Positions 55,308 through 63,815 of a DNA stretch of 64,000 nucleotides are shown here, piece by piece. The stretch spans positions 186,001 to 250,000 of the forward strand of contig JADKEV010000003.1 in the NCBI GenBank assembly GCA_016717855.1, in the 5' to 3' direction. Source of the stretch: Betaproteobacteria bacterium (lineage in GTDB: Bacteria; Pseudomonadota; Gammaproteobacteria; Burkholderiales; Casimicrobiaceae). Position numbers and translations under genes: made by a program. How positions within the stretch are numbered: the first letter of the stretch is position 1; every line of letters begins with the position of its first letter. Below the pieces are notes generated by a model. The model saw nothing but the letters and a program-made list of their open reading frames with translations, was not told the origin of the DNA and did no database searches.

Positions 55308-56585
55308 TCAATCCGTCGGCACCCCGCGCCCCTTGGTCACCTCGGCCGCCGACACCGCCGCCGCGCGATTCTCCCAGGCACCGCGGATCCAGGTGACCAC
55401 CGCGGCGACTTCATCGTCGCTCAGCTCCTGGTAGTAGGGCGGCATCCCGTACGGCCGCGGGTTGCCCTCGGTGCTCGGAGGAAAGCCGCCATTGAGCACC
55501 ATCCGGATCGGGTTGATCGGGTACGCCATCAGGATCGATTGGTTGTTGGCCAGCGGTGGATAGATCCGCGGCACACCTCTGCCATCGGCCTGATGGCAGT
55601 CGGCGCAATGTCGCTCGTAGATTCTCGCTCCCAGGGGCATCATGGCCGCGGCCTGCGGCGCGGTCGGCTCGACCTGCGGCGGCACCGCCGGCTCCTTTGT
55701 CTGCGCGCGCGACTTGAGATACACGGCCATCGCCGTGAGGTCGACCAGCGATGTCTCCTGCAGGCTGTGCTGGACCACCGCGGACATCGGGCCGAACACC
55801 GCGCCGCGCGCCGACACGCCGGTGCGCAGCAGGTCGACGATGTCCTTGACGTCCCATTGCCCCAGCCCCGTCTCGCGGTTCGAGGTCAGCGACGGCGCGT
55901 ACCAGTTCTGCACCGGGATCAGGCCGCCGGAGATGTCGGCCCCCTCCTTGACCGCGCCGAGCACATTGCGCGTGCTGTGGCAGGCGTTGCAGTGACCGAG
56001 GCCTTCGACCAGATAGGCGCCGCGATTCCATTCCTTCGACTGTTGGGGATCGTCCTGGTATTCGCCCGCCTTGAAGTACAACGTGCGCCACCCCAGCAGC
56101 AGCTCGCGCTGGTTGTATGGAAACGCCAGTCTGTGCGGGCGGTTGGGCTGGCGCACCGGCCGGATCGAGCGGAAGTACGCGTACATCGCGTCGGCGTCCT
56201 CGCGCGTGACCTTGGTGTAGTTGGTGAACGGCATCGCCGGGTACAGGAACGACCCGTCCTTCGCCTTGCCGTCGTGCAGCGCGCGCCAGAAGTCGTCGCT
56301 GCTCCACTTGCCGATGCCGGTCTCCGGGTCGGGCGTGATGTTGGTCGTGTACAGGGCGCCGAACGGCGTCGCCATCTCGAGCCCGCCGGCGTAGGGCTGG
56401 CCGCCGCGCACCGTGTGGCAGGCGAAGCAATCGCCGACGCGCGCGAGATATTCGCCGCGCACGACCTGGCTGAGCTCGCCGGTCGCACCCTTCGAAGGCG
56501 AGGGCGCCGGCTCGCGCGTGAACAGGAACATCGCCGCGAAGGCGACGGCTACGACGGCAACGGCCGCGAACAGAGTGCGTTGCAT
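55308..56585 (-). CDS. Triheme c-type cytochrome (alcohol/gluconate dehydrogenase cytochrome subunit type)
   Basis: Membrane-anchored periplasmic cytochrome, 425 aa. One N-terminal membrane segment (residues 1-22) is followed by three heme sites: CFACH (about 58), CNACH (about 198) and CADCH (about 330). This matches the AdhB/GndC-type subunits that pass electrons from periplasmic flavo- or quinoprotein dehydrogenases to the respiratory chain. The ATG at 56585 starts the signal-anchor; longer upstream frames have no such signal. A dehydrogenase partner is not in the window. A di-heme cytochrome gene lies 22 nt upstream. Confidence 0.9.
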   Translation of the reverse strand: MQRTLFAAVAVVAVAFAAMFLFTREPAPSPSKGATGELSQVVRGEYLARVGDCFACHTVRGGQPYAGGLEMATPFGALYTTNITPDPETGIGKWSSDDFWRALHDGKAKDGSFLYPAMPFTNYTKVTREDADAMYAYFRSIRPVRQPNRPHRLAFPYNQRELLLGWRTLYFKAGEYQDDPQQSKEWNRGAYLVEGLGHCNACHSTRNVLGAVKEGADISGGLIPVQNWYAPSLTSNRETGLGQWDVKDIVDLLRTGVSARGAVFGPMSAVVQHSLQETSLVDLTAMAVYLKSRAQTKEPAVPPQVEPTAPQAAAMMPLGARIYERHCADCHQADGRGVPRIYPPLANNQSILMAYPINPIRMVLNGGFPPSTEGNPRPYGMPPYYQELSDDEVAAVVTWIRGAWENRAAAVSAAEVTKGRGVPTD

Positions 56586-56607
56586 GATGGTTCGCGCTCC
56601 TCTACTG

Positions 56608-57345
56608 TTATGGCGCGCTGCCGCAGGCCAGCGGGAGCTTCGCGGCCTGCGCCGGCGCCGGCGGCACATCGGGCGACGCCACCTGGAACGCGAGGAAGGC
56701 GGCGACCGCCGAGATGTCGTCGCCGGTCATCCGCGAAGCGATGCGCGCCATGCAGTCCGGCGCGGTCGAGTTGCGCGACCCGCTCCGCCACGCGCCGAGT
56801 TGCGCCGCGATGTACTCCGGGTTGAGTCCGACCAGCCCCGGAATCGCCGGCAGCATCCCGGACAGCGGGCCGCCGTGGCAGGCCGTGCAGGCCGGGATGT
56901 CGCGCGCGGGCAGTCCCTTCAGCGCGATGGTCTCGCCCAGCTTGAGCTTCGCCAGCGGCGCGCGCGTGACCGGCGCGGGAAACGGCGGCCGCAGCCCCGC
57001 GTAGTGCGCGGCGATCTCGTGCAGATAATTGTCCGACAGCCCGCCGACCATGTACGTCATGATCGGCGAGGCGCTCCGCCGCCGCTCGCGGAAACCGATC
57101 AACTGGTTGTACAGATACCCGGTCGGCTTGCCGGCGAGTCGCGGGTAGTATTCGTTCTTGAGCGTACCTTCGCCCTGCTTGCCATGGCAGATCGCGCACG
57201 CGGCGAGGCGTTGTTCGAGGGTGTTCGGCACGGTTGCCGTCTTGGCGGTAGCGGATGGCGTGGTTGCCGGGGCCGGCGCCGGCTGGGCGGCGGCCAGGGC
57301 CGATATCAGCAGGGGCGCCAGCAACAGGCACGAGTATTGCCGCAT
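56608..57345 (-). CDS. Diheme c-type cytochrome (c4/c553-like)
   Basis: Periplasmic cytochrome, 245 aa, with a signal peptide (MRQYSCLLLAPLLISALAAAQ) and two heme motifs: CAICH (about 47) and CTACH (about 155). Methionine ligands are plausible in ASPIMTYM and the C-terminal CMARIASRM segment. GGAGGAA precedes the ATG at 57345. It is the first gene of a two-gene minus-strand unit with the triheme cytochrome, so the two likely form one electron-transfer chain. Confidence 0.87.
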   Translation of the reverse strand: MRQYSCLLLAPLLISALAAAQPAPAPATTPSATAKTATVPNTLEQRLAACAICHGKQGEGTLKNEYYPRLAGKPTGYLYNQLIGFRERRRSASPIMTYMVGGLSDNYLHEIAAHYAGLRPPFPAPVTRAPLAKLKLGETIALKGLPARDIPACTACHGGPLSGMLPAIPGLVGLNPEYIAAQLGAWRSGSRNSTAPDCMARIASRMTGDDISAVAAFLAFQVASPDVPPAPAQAAKLPLACGSAP

Positions 57346-57872
57346 CGGTTCCTCCGTTGAAGCCTGGGCAAGGCCCGCATGCAAGTGCGGCGGGTTGCCG
57401 GTGCGAGCACGGCACGCCGGAAGCGGCACGGCGGGCCGGTTCCGCCATGCGCCGCCATTTCCGCACCGCTCGCGCCCCTATCTTGTACCTGATCGGCGGG
57501 AAAGCACAAGCCGCGTGCGGGGGCCGGCGGGCGGCCCCCCGGCAGATCGCGGGGGGGCGCGGGGCCCGGGCCCCCCCCGGGACCCCGGCGGCCCCCGCCC
57601 GGGGGGCGCCCCCGGGGGGGCGGAGCCCACACCGCGCGCCGCGTTCATCGTGTCATCGCCGGGCCGGGGGGGGACGGGGGCGGGGGGGGGGGGGGGGGCG
57701 GGGCACAGGGGGGGGGGGGGGGGGGGCGCGACGGCCGGGTGCGGGCCCGGCAATCGACGTTGAATGGAAGCGGGTCAAACCGCCGCGCAACAAGCGCATA
57801 CTACAAACGGCATGCCCCCGGATGGGAGAACGGGAGCGCGCGATCGCAGCCAACCGGAAGAGGGGATTCATC
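57346..57872. other. Intergenic region with abnormal G/C homopolymers
   Basis: This is a 527-nt divergent gap. Bases about 57530-57630 alternate G and C runs, and 57664-57726 hold several G runs up to about 20 nt with few other bases. The pattern looks like degraded sequencing rather than biology. The promoters of the cytochrome operon and of DUF485-actP should be in this gap but cannot be read reliably. Confidence 0.6.
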
Positions 57873-58181
57873 ATGAGTGATTCGATAGTAGCCAGAATCG
57901 AGGCCAATCCGAAGTACCACGAGCTCAAGCGCAAACGGACCGCGTTCGGGTGGACGCTGACCATCCTGATGCTGATCGTGTATTTCGGCTACATCGCGTT
58001 GATCGCGTTCAACAAGCCCTTCCTCGCGCAGCCTATCGGCGGCGGCGTCACTACGCTGGGCATTCCGATCGGCATGGGCGTGATCATCTTCACCATCGTG
58101 ATCACCGGCATCTACGTGCGGCGCGCCAATGGCGAGTATGACCGGCTGACGAGGGAAATCCTGGAAGAGGCGTCGAAGTGA
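57873..58181 (+). CDS. DUF485 family membrane protein (YjcH-like)
   Basis: Small inner-membrane protein, 102 aa, with two membrane helices (residues about 25-47 and 60-82). The DUF485 pattern is visible: NPKYHELKRKRTAFGWTLTILMLIVYFGY, then YVRRANGEYDRL. It corresponds to YjcH, encoded beside ActP in E. coli. The symporter gene starts in its stop codon (GTGA), so the two are translationally coupled and probably work together. Its precise role is not known. Confidence 0.9.
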   Translation: MSDSIVARIEANPKYHELKRKRTAFGWTLTILMLIVYFGYIALIAFNKPFLAQPIGGGVTTLGIPIGMGVIIFTIVITGIYVRRANGEYDRLTREILEEASK

Positions 58182-59904
58182 GGGCCGTCTCTGGAGTGTT
58201 CGTCGCGGCTGCCGCGACGCAGTTCGCTGGCGCGGCGCTGGCAGCGGGCGGCGACCTGGGCCAGGTGGACAAGCAGGCGACCAACTGGGTCGCCATCAGC
58301 ATGTTCGCGGTATTCGTCGTCGCCACGCTGTTCATCACCAAGTGGGCGGCCGCGCGGACCAAGTCCGCGGCCGACTTCTACACCGCGGGCGGCGGCATCA
58401 CCGGCTTCCAGAACGGGCTGGCGATCGCCGGCGACTACATGTCGGCCGCGTCGTTCCTCGGCATCTCCGCGGCGGTGATGGCGACCGGCTACGACGGGCT
58501 GATCTACTCGATCGGCTTCCTGGTCGGCTGGCCGGTCATCACCTTCCTGATGGCGGAACGCCTGCGCAACCTGGGCAAGTTCACGTTCGCCGACGTCGCC
58601 GGCTACCGCTTCCAGCAGACGCCGATCCGCGTGTTCGCCGCCTCGGGCACGCTGGTCGTGGTCGCGTTCTACCTGATCGCGCAGATGGTGGGCGCCGGCG
58701 CGCTGATCAAGCTGCTGTTCGGGCTGGACTACTGGGTCGCGGTGGTCATCGTTGGCGCGCTGATGATGGTGTACGTGCTGTTCGGCGGCATGACCGCGAC
58801 CACCTGGGTGCAGATCATCAAGGCGTGCATGCTGCTGGCCGGCGTCACGTTCATGGCGCTGATGGTGCTCGCGCAGTTCGGCTTCAGCCCGGAGGCGCTG
58901 TTCGCCAAGGGCGTCCAGGTCAGGACCCAGATCGCCGCGAACGGCGGCAAGGCTCCCGTCGACGCGGCGGCCATCGGCCTGGCCATCATGGGCCCCGGCG
59001 GCTTCATCAAGGATCCGATCTCGGCGATCTCGTTCGGCATGGCGCTGATGTTCGGCACCGCCGGCCTGCCGCACATCCTGATGCGCTTCTTCACCGTGCC
59101 CGATGCCAAGGAGGCGCGCAAGTCGGTGCTCTGGGCGACGACCTGGATCGGCTACTTCTACGTGCTGATCTTCATCATCGGCTTCGGCGCGATCACGCTG
59201 GTGCTGACCAACCCGGAATATGCCGACACCGCCAAGGGCATCATCAAGGGCGGCGGCGGCTCGGCCAACATGGCCGCGGTGCTGGTGGCCAAGGCGGTGG
59301 GCGGCAACGTGTTCTACGGCTTCATCTCGGCCGTGGCGTTCGCGACCATCCTGGCGGTGGTCGCGGGCCTCACGCTCTCGGGCGCATCGGCGGTCTCGCA
59401 CGACCTGTACGCGACGGTGTTCAAGAAGGGCAAGGCCGACAGCGCATCGGAGCTCAAGGTCTCGCGCCTGACCACCCTGGCGCTGGGCGTAGTCGCGGTC
59501 GTCCTGGGCATCGCGTTCGAAAAGCAGAACATCGCCTTCATGGTCGCGCTGGCCTTTGCCATCGCCGCTTCGGCCAACTTCCCGGTGCTGTTCATGTCGG
59601 TGCTGTGGAAAGACTGCACGACGCGCGGCGCGGTCACGGGCGGGTTCATGGGACTGATCTCGTCGGTGGCGCTGACCATCGTCTCGCCGTCGGTGGGGGA
59701 GGGGACGCTGGGCAATCCGGTGGGATCGGCGCTGTTCCCGTACTCGTCGCCCGCGCTGTTCTCGATGACCATCGGCTTCGTCGGCATCTGGCTGTTCTCC
59801 ATCCTCGACCGCAGCCCGCAGGCGGCCGAAGAGCGCGCCGCGTTCAAGGCCCAACAAGTGCGTTCCGAAACCGGCTTCGGTGCATCGGGGCGTCGGGGCA
59901 TTGA
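58178..59904 (+). CDS. actP: Cation/acetate symporter ActP-like (SSS family), stop codon lost by frameshift
   Basis: Sodium:solute symporter, about 575 aa, taking up acetate or a similar carboxylate. It has an N-terminal signal-like segment, then about 13 membrane helices. Core segments are FYTAGGGITGFQNGLAIAGDYMSAASFLGISAAV, TFADVAGYRFQQTPIR, GMTATTWVQIIKACML and LPHILMRFFTVPDAKEARKSVLWAT. The normal C-terminus (FKAQQVRSETGFGASG) is reached at about 59890. One missing base in the GGGG run there shifts the frame; restoring it gives a stop at 59902-59904. As written, the frame runs on to 60619, antisense to an exonuclease gene, which is not credible. Confidence 0.88.
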
Positions 59905-60598
59905 GCGCAGTGATGCCGGCGGGGGGCCGGGGGGTGGCGCGTTCGGCGCTGCTCGACGAACGCCAGCAGCCTGCCACGAACGCCAGCGCCGCCATGATCG
60001 CGTCGTTCAGCGCATCGTGCGCATGGCGCAGCGGCAGGTCGAGGTCGTTCATCAGCGTGGCGAAGCGCAGGTCGATGGCGCGGTCCTGCTGGTGCGGCCG
60101 GAGTTGGCGGAATTTGTAGTCGTAGTACATCGCCGAGACTTCGTTCCGGGCCTGCGGGAGGCCCATGTCCCTGCCCAGCAAGGGTCCCAGCACGCGGTCG
60201 ATCATGGCAACGTCGAACTCCAGGTAGTAGCCAACAAGCGGGCGGCTGCCGATGAAGTGCATCAGCTGCGTCATGGCTGCGTCGGGCGCCATTCCCCCGG
60301 CGACATCCTGCTCCCGCAGCTGGTGGATGCGCACGCTCTCGGCGGAAACGCGCCGCTCCGGACGCACGAGCAGTTCGAGCCGCTCGCTGGTCATGATCCG
60401 GTTCCCCACGATGCGCACGGCGGCGATGGCGATGATCTCGTCGGTGTTTACGTTCAGGCCGGTCGTTTCGCAATCCAGCGCGACCCATTCATTCGCAGGC
60501 GGCGAATCCCACATGAACCGGTACTGCTTGTTCTCGAGGTGATAAAGCAGCCACTGCCGCTTCACGTGCGCCAGCCACCTGCCCGGAGATGCGCCCAT
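59905..60598 (-). CDS. 3'-5' exonuclease, DEDDh / DnaQ-like (3' end unresolved)
   Basis: DnaQ-like exonuclease, about 230 aa. ExoI motif: EWVALDCETTGLNVNTDEIIAIAAV. ExoII: LVGYYLEFDVAMID. ExoIII: HDALNDAIMAALAFV, with the conserved His-Asp pair, so it is catalytically complete. It starts at ATG 60598, overlapping the upstream gene's stop by one base (TGATG). The natural stop is missing: the frame reads on through a G-rich stretch at 59921-59938 and far into the antisense of actP. The true end is probably within about 59.85-59.96 kb. Clustering with a DUF294 protein suggests a regulatory rather than replicative role. Confidence 0.82.
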
Positions 60599-62451
60599 CA
60601 CGCAACCATGTCGAGGTGATAGCGCTGGCGCAGCAGCGCCCGGAAGCGCTTGACCACGCCCAGCGTGTCCTTGAGCAGATCGCGATCCAGGCTGCTCAGC
60701 TTCGATACCCGGATGACGCCCGAGACCGGATGGTTGCTCGCGATCTCGGCCAGGCCCGCCTTCAGCTTCAGCCCCATGAAGAAGTGCAGGCTGTCGGCCA
60801 GGTCCGCGCCCATCTCCGCCGTCAGCTTGCCCCCGCCCACCAGCCGCTCGATCCGTGCCACGGTGCCGGTCTCGGCCAGGCGCTGCTCGAGCGCCATGCT
60901 GCGGACCCCGTGCACCAGCGGGAAGATGCCCGCCTTCTTCAGGTCCAGCACCTCTTCGTTCTGCTCGCCCAGCGACAGCAGGCGATTCCACCACCCGCCG
61001 CTTTCGGCGAAGGAATTGATCGCCGACGCAAAACGGGCAAGCATCGCGTCGTTGTCGGTGACGAGGCCGAACAGTTCGCCCCGCACGGCCTCGAGCAGGC
61101 CGCTGTCGCCGCAGACCGCATGCGCATCGATGAAGATGGCCAGCGACATCAGGCTGTCCGGGCTGGGCAGCAGCAGCCACTGGCGCGCGGTCCTGCCGAA
61201 ATCGCCGGCGGTCTGCCGCCAGACGGCGTTGCTGACCATGATGTTGCCCGGGCATTCGGGATAGCCGAAGTCGCGCAGCGCCGCGGAAAAGCGCTGGCAG
61301 ATCTCCACCAGGTCCGCCGGCGGCGCGTAGCCGTCGCGCAGGATCAGCCCGTTGTCCTGGTCGGTTTTCAGCAACTGTTCGCCGCGGCCCTCGCTGCCCA
61401 TCACGAACAGGCAGCTGTTGGCGACGAGCTCGGGTGGTGCGATGAGTTGCCAGGTCCGCTCGAACAACCGCGCGTTGAGTTCCTGCACCAGCGTGGCGAT
61501 CAGGCTGACCTTGGTGCCGCTCTGATGCAGCAGCGCGATCAGACGGTTGATGTGCAGCGCCGCTTGCGCCAGCCCGGCGATGTCGCCCGACCCGATGATC
61601 TGGATGCTGATCAGGTAGGAGTGGTTGGACAGGAAGCTGAACAAGTCCATCGCCTCCAGCACGCCGGCGATGCGCCCGCTGTCGATGGCGCCGTCGCTGG
61701 TCAGTTCCGCGACCACGACGCGGTGGACGCGTGCCCGGATCATGACTGCCAGCGCGTCGCCCAGCTGATCGGAGGGGCGCACCGCGATCACCGAAAAATT
61801 CGCCAGGTCGCGCACCGGCAGTTCGCCCAGCGGTATCCCGCTGAGGATGGCCCTCTGCAAACCGGTGTGGGTGAAGATGCCCAGCCGCGGCGGGTCGCAC
61901 GTGCGGTCGCGCACGAGCACGGTGGTAGTGCGCTCCGCCTGGAACAGCTTGACCACCGAGACGATGTCCGTGTCGGCGTCGACGAAGTGCGCGGGCCGCA
62001 CGAACGCCTCGTCGACGCGGGCCATGGTCAGCGACTGCAGCTCGTGCTGGCTCTTCCGGGCGGAAATCGCACTGAGCTTGTTGGACAGGTCCGAGAACAG
62101 CATCGCCCCGAAAGTCGCGTTGCTGGCGATCAGGCTGCTGACGGTCTTCTTCGCCAACTGGTACGCGACTACCTCTTCGGCGGCGACGAAGCGGCTGCTG
62201 ACCCGTTCCGCGACCAGTCCGCGGCCGTCGAAGCAGTCGTCGATGCTGTAAGTGTTGATGACCTCGCCGCCTTCGACCTGCTGTACCACGCCCTTGATGA
62301 TGACGAACAGGTGGGTGGGCACCAGCCCCACGTCGAGGATGGTCTCGCCGGCGGGAAAGTAGGCGATGTCGACGCTGTCGCGCACCAGCCGCTGCTCATC
62401 GGGTCCGAGGCTGTCGAACGGCGACGCGAGAAAATTGAAGGCGCTGGGCAT
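60598..62451 (-). CDS. cNMP-binding / CBS / DUF294 nucleotidyltransferase-like signalling protein
   Basis: Multidomain cytoplasmic regulator, 617 aa. An N-terminal cyclic-nucleotide-binding-like domain (about residues 10-115, LFVIIKGVVQQVEGGEVINTY) is followed by a CBS pair (about 148-280, FVDADTDIVSVVKLFQAERTTTVLV). The DUF294 nucleotidyltransferase fold (about 310-450) has the signature GSEGRGEQLLKTDQDNG, and a C-terminal helical DUF294 domain closes the protein. The ATG at 62451 with GAGGAA upstream is chosen; longer frames read through a REP repeat. It is coupled to the exonuclease gene and convergent with DUF485-actP. A role in adjusting the symporter or carbon signalling is inferred from position. 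Confidence 0.88.
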   Translation of the reverse strand: MPSAFNFLASPFDSLGPDEQRLVRDSVDIAYFPAGETILDVGLVPTHLFVIIKGVVQQVEGGEVINTYSIDDCFDGRGLVAERVSSRFVAAEEVVAYQLAKKTVSSLIASNATFGAMLFSDLSNKLSAISARKSQHELQSLTMARVDEAFVRPAHFVDADTDIVSVVKLFQAERTTTVLVRDRTCDPPRLGIFTHTGLQRAILSGIPLGELPVRDLANFSVIAVRPSDQLGDALAVMIRARVHRVVVAELTSDGAIDSGRIAGVLEAMDLFSFLSNHSYLISIQIIGSGDIAGLAQAALHINRLIALLHQSGTKVSLIATLVQELNARLFERTWQLIAPPELVANSCLFVMGSEGRGEQLLKTDQDNGLILRDGYAPPADLVEICQRFSAALRDFGYPECPGNIMVSNAVWRQTAGDFGRTARQWLLLPSPDSLMSLAIFIDAHAVCGDSGLLEAVRGELFGLVTDNDAMLARFASAINSFAESGGWWNRLLSLGEQNEEVLDLKKAGIFPLVHGVRSMALEQRLAETGTVARIERLVGGGKLTAEMGADLADSLHFFMGLKLKAGLAEIASNHPVSGVIRVSKLSSLDRDLLKDTLGVVKRFRALLRQRYHLDMVA

Positions 62452-62508
62452 GGTTCCTCGACGCGCGTCAAGCAAATGCCGCCTGCCGCATTCGCTATTT
62501 AAATTACC

Positions 62509-62648
62509 GTAGGATGGGTGGAGCGCAGCGATACCCATCGTGCCGTTCGGAGCCATGAACGCGAACATCGCCCGATGAAACCGTCGCGTATCCGGCCGTT
62601 CCGTGAGATCCACCATGATGGGTATCGCTGCGCTCCACCCATCCTACG
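62509..62648. repeat. REPIN-like inverted doublet
   Basis: A forward REP copy at 62509-62539 and an inverted copy at 62617-62648, enclosing about 77 nt. It lies in the 253-nt gap between two minus-strand genes, so any promoter of the DUF294 gene must overlap or adjoin it. Confidence 0.82.
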
Positions 62649-62704
62649 GATTCATCGTACGGGTTCATTCGACGGATTACACTCAGTTGCGGCCCGCCGG
62701 CACC

Positions 62705-63673
62705 TCACTCGGCGACGATCTTGTGGTCGGCGGCGATCTGCTTCCACTGCCCGAGTTCGTCCTTGATGCGGCTCGCGAACGTCGCGGCGCTGATCGCCTC
62801 CGGCAGCGTGCCGTCGGGCTCGAGCAACGGCGTCAATTCGGGCGACGCGGCGATGACGTTGATCTCCTGGTTCAGGCGATCGACGATGGCCGCCGGCGTG
62901 CCGGCCGGGGCGAAGACGCCGACCCAGATCGTGGCGGCGAAGCCCGGCGCCGCGACGGAGAGCGGTGGCAGCTCGGGGAAGGCCGGGTGCGCGGCGGCCG
63001 AGGTCACCGCCAGCGCCCGGAGCTTGCCGCCCTTGAGCAGCGGAGCGACCGTGCTGTAGTTCGAGATCATCGCCTGGATCTGCCCGCCCGCCAGGTCGAC
63101 GACCGCATTGGCCGCGCCCTTGTACGGCACGTGGATCATCTTGATCTTCGCGGCGTCGTCGAGCATCTCGCTCGTCAGGTGCGCGATCGAGCCGACGCCC
63201 GCGGTGCCGTAGTTGAGCACGCCGGGCTTGGCGCGGGCCGCCTCGATCAAGTCCGCGGGTGTCTTCCAGGACGTCGTCGCCGGCACCACGAGGAGCATCG
63301 GGCCCTTGCCTATCATCGCCACCGGCGCAAATCCGGCGATCGGGTCGTACGGCAACTGCTTCTGCGTGGCGGCCGCGGTCAGGAAACTCGACGAGGTCAC
63401 CAGCAGTACCGAGCCGTCGCGCGGGGATTTTGCCACGTAGTCGGAGCCCAGCACGCCGGCCGCGCCCGCCTTGTTCTCGACGATCACGGTGGCGTCCAGG
63501 CGGCGGGCCAAGGGCACGGCGATCGCCCTGGCGATCACGTCGTTGCTGCCCCCGGCCGAAAAAGGAACGACGATCCTGATCGTCTTCGGCACGGCGACCT
63601 GCGCCGCCGCGCTCGCCGCCAGGCCGGCGGCAGCAAAGAGGCACAGTGCGATACGGAGCGCGGGGCTGCGCAT
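62705..63673 (-). CDS. Bug-family tripartite tricarboxylate transporter receptor
   Basis: Periplasmic Bug/TctC receptor, 322 aa. The signal peptide ends near AASAAAQ. The core reads KTIRIVVPFSAGGSNDVIARAIA, NKAGAAGVLGSDYVAKSPRDG and LPYDPIAGFAPVAMIG. The ATG at 63673 with GGGAGC upstream starts the signal peptide; a longer frame adds 41 residues with no signal. It is an orphan receptor without TctAB next to it, and is divergent from the gene starting at 63816, whose substrate it might supply. Confidence 0.88.
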   Translation of the reverse strand: MRSPALRIALCLFAAAGLAASAAAQVAVPKTIRIVVPFSAGGSNDVIARAIAVPLARRLDATVIVENKAGAAGVLGSDYVAKSPRDGSVLLVTSSSFLTAAATQKQLPYDPIAGFAPVAMIGKGPMLLVVPATTSWKTPADLIEAARAKPGVLNYGTAGVGSIAHLTSEMLDDAAKIKMIHVPYKGAANAVVDLAGGQIQAMISNYSTVAPLLKGGKLRALAVTSAAAHPAFPELPPLSVAAPGFAATIWVGVFAPAGTPAAIVDRLNQEINVIAASPELTPLLEPDGTLPEAISAATFASRIKDELGQWKQIAADHKIVAE

Positions 63674-63777
63674 GGTGTTGCTCCCGGTGGAGTGATCGAC
63701 CGGGCTATCGTATCCGGTATCGGGGGTGCGCGTCCATGACTGCCGGCCGGCACAGTCTGCATCAGGGGATGCCGGTC

Positions 63778-63786
63778 TGCTATGAT
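63778..63786 (+). promoter_or_regulatory. Extended -10 promoter element for the rightmost gene
   Basis: TGCTATGAT (TGn plus TATGAT at 63781-63786) lies 29 nt before the ATG at 63816. The -35 match is poor, but an extended -10 can compensate. Confidence 0.45.
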
Positions 63787-63815
63787 CAAAGGCCACTCTT
63801 GCCCATCATCAAGTC

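Noticed and set aside
58112..61900. A very long open frame on the minus strand covering the antisense of actP, the exonuclease and part of the DUF294 gene
   Set aside because: Only the 59.9-60.6 kb part has protein-family sequence; the rest is high-GC antisense without motifs, and exists because of the lost stops near 59.9 kb.
62452..62616. A longer start for the DUF294 protein, adding 55 residues
   Set aside because: The extra residues include translated REP repeat (MGIAALHPSYG), a peptide that also appears at other repeat copies. The ATG at 62451 has a good ribosome-binding site.
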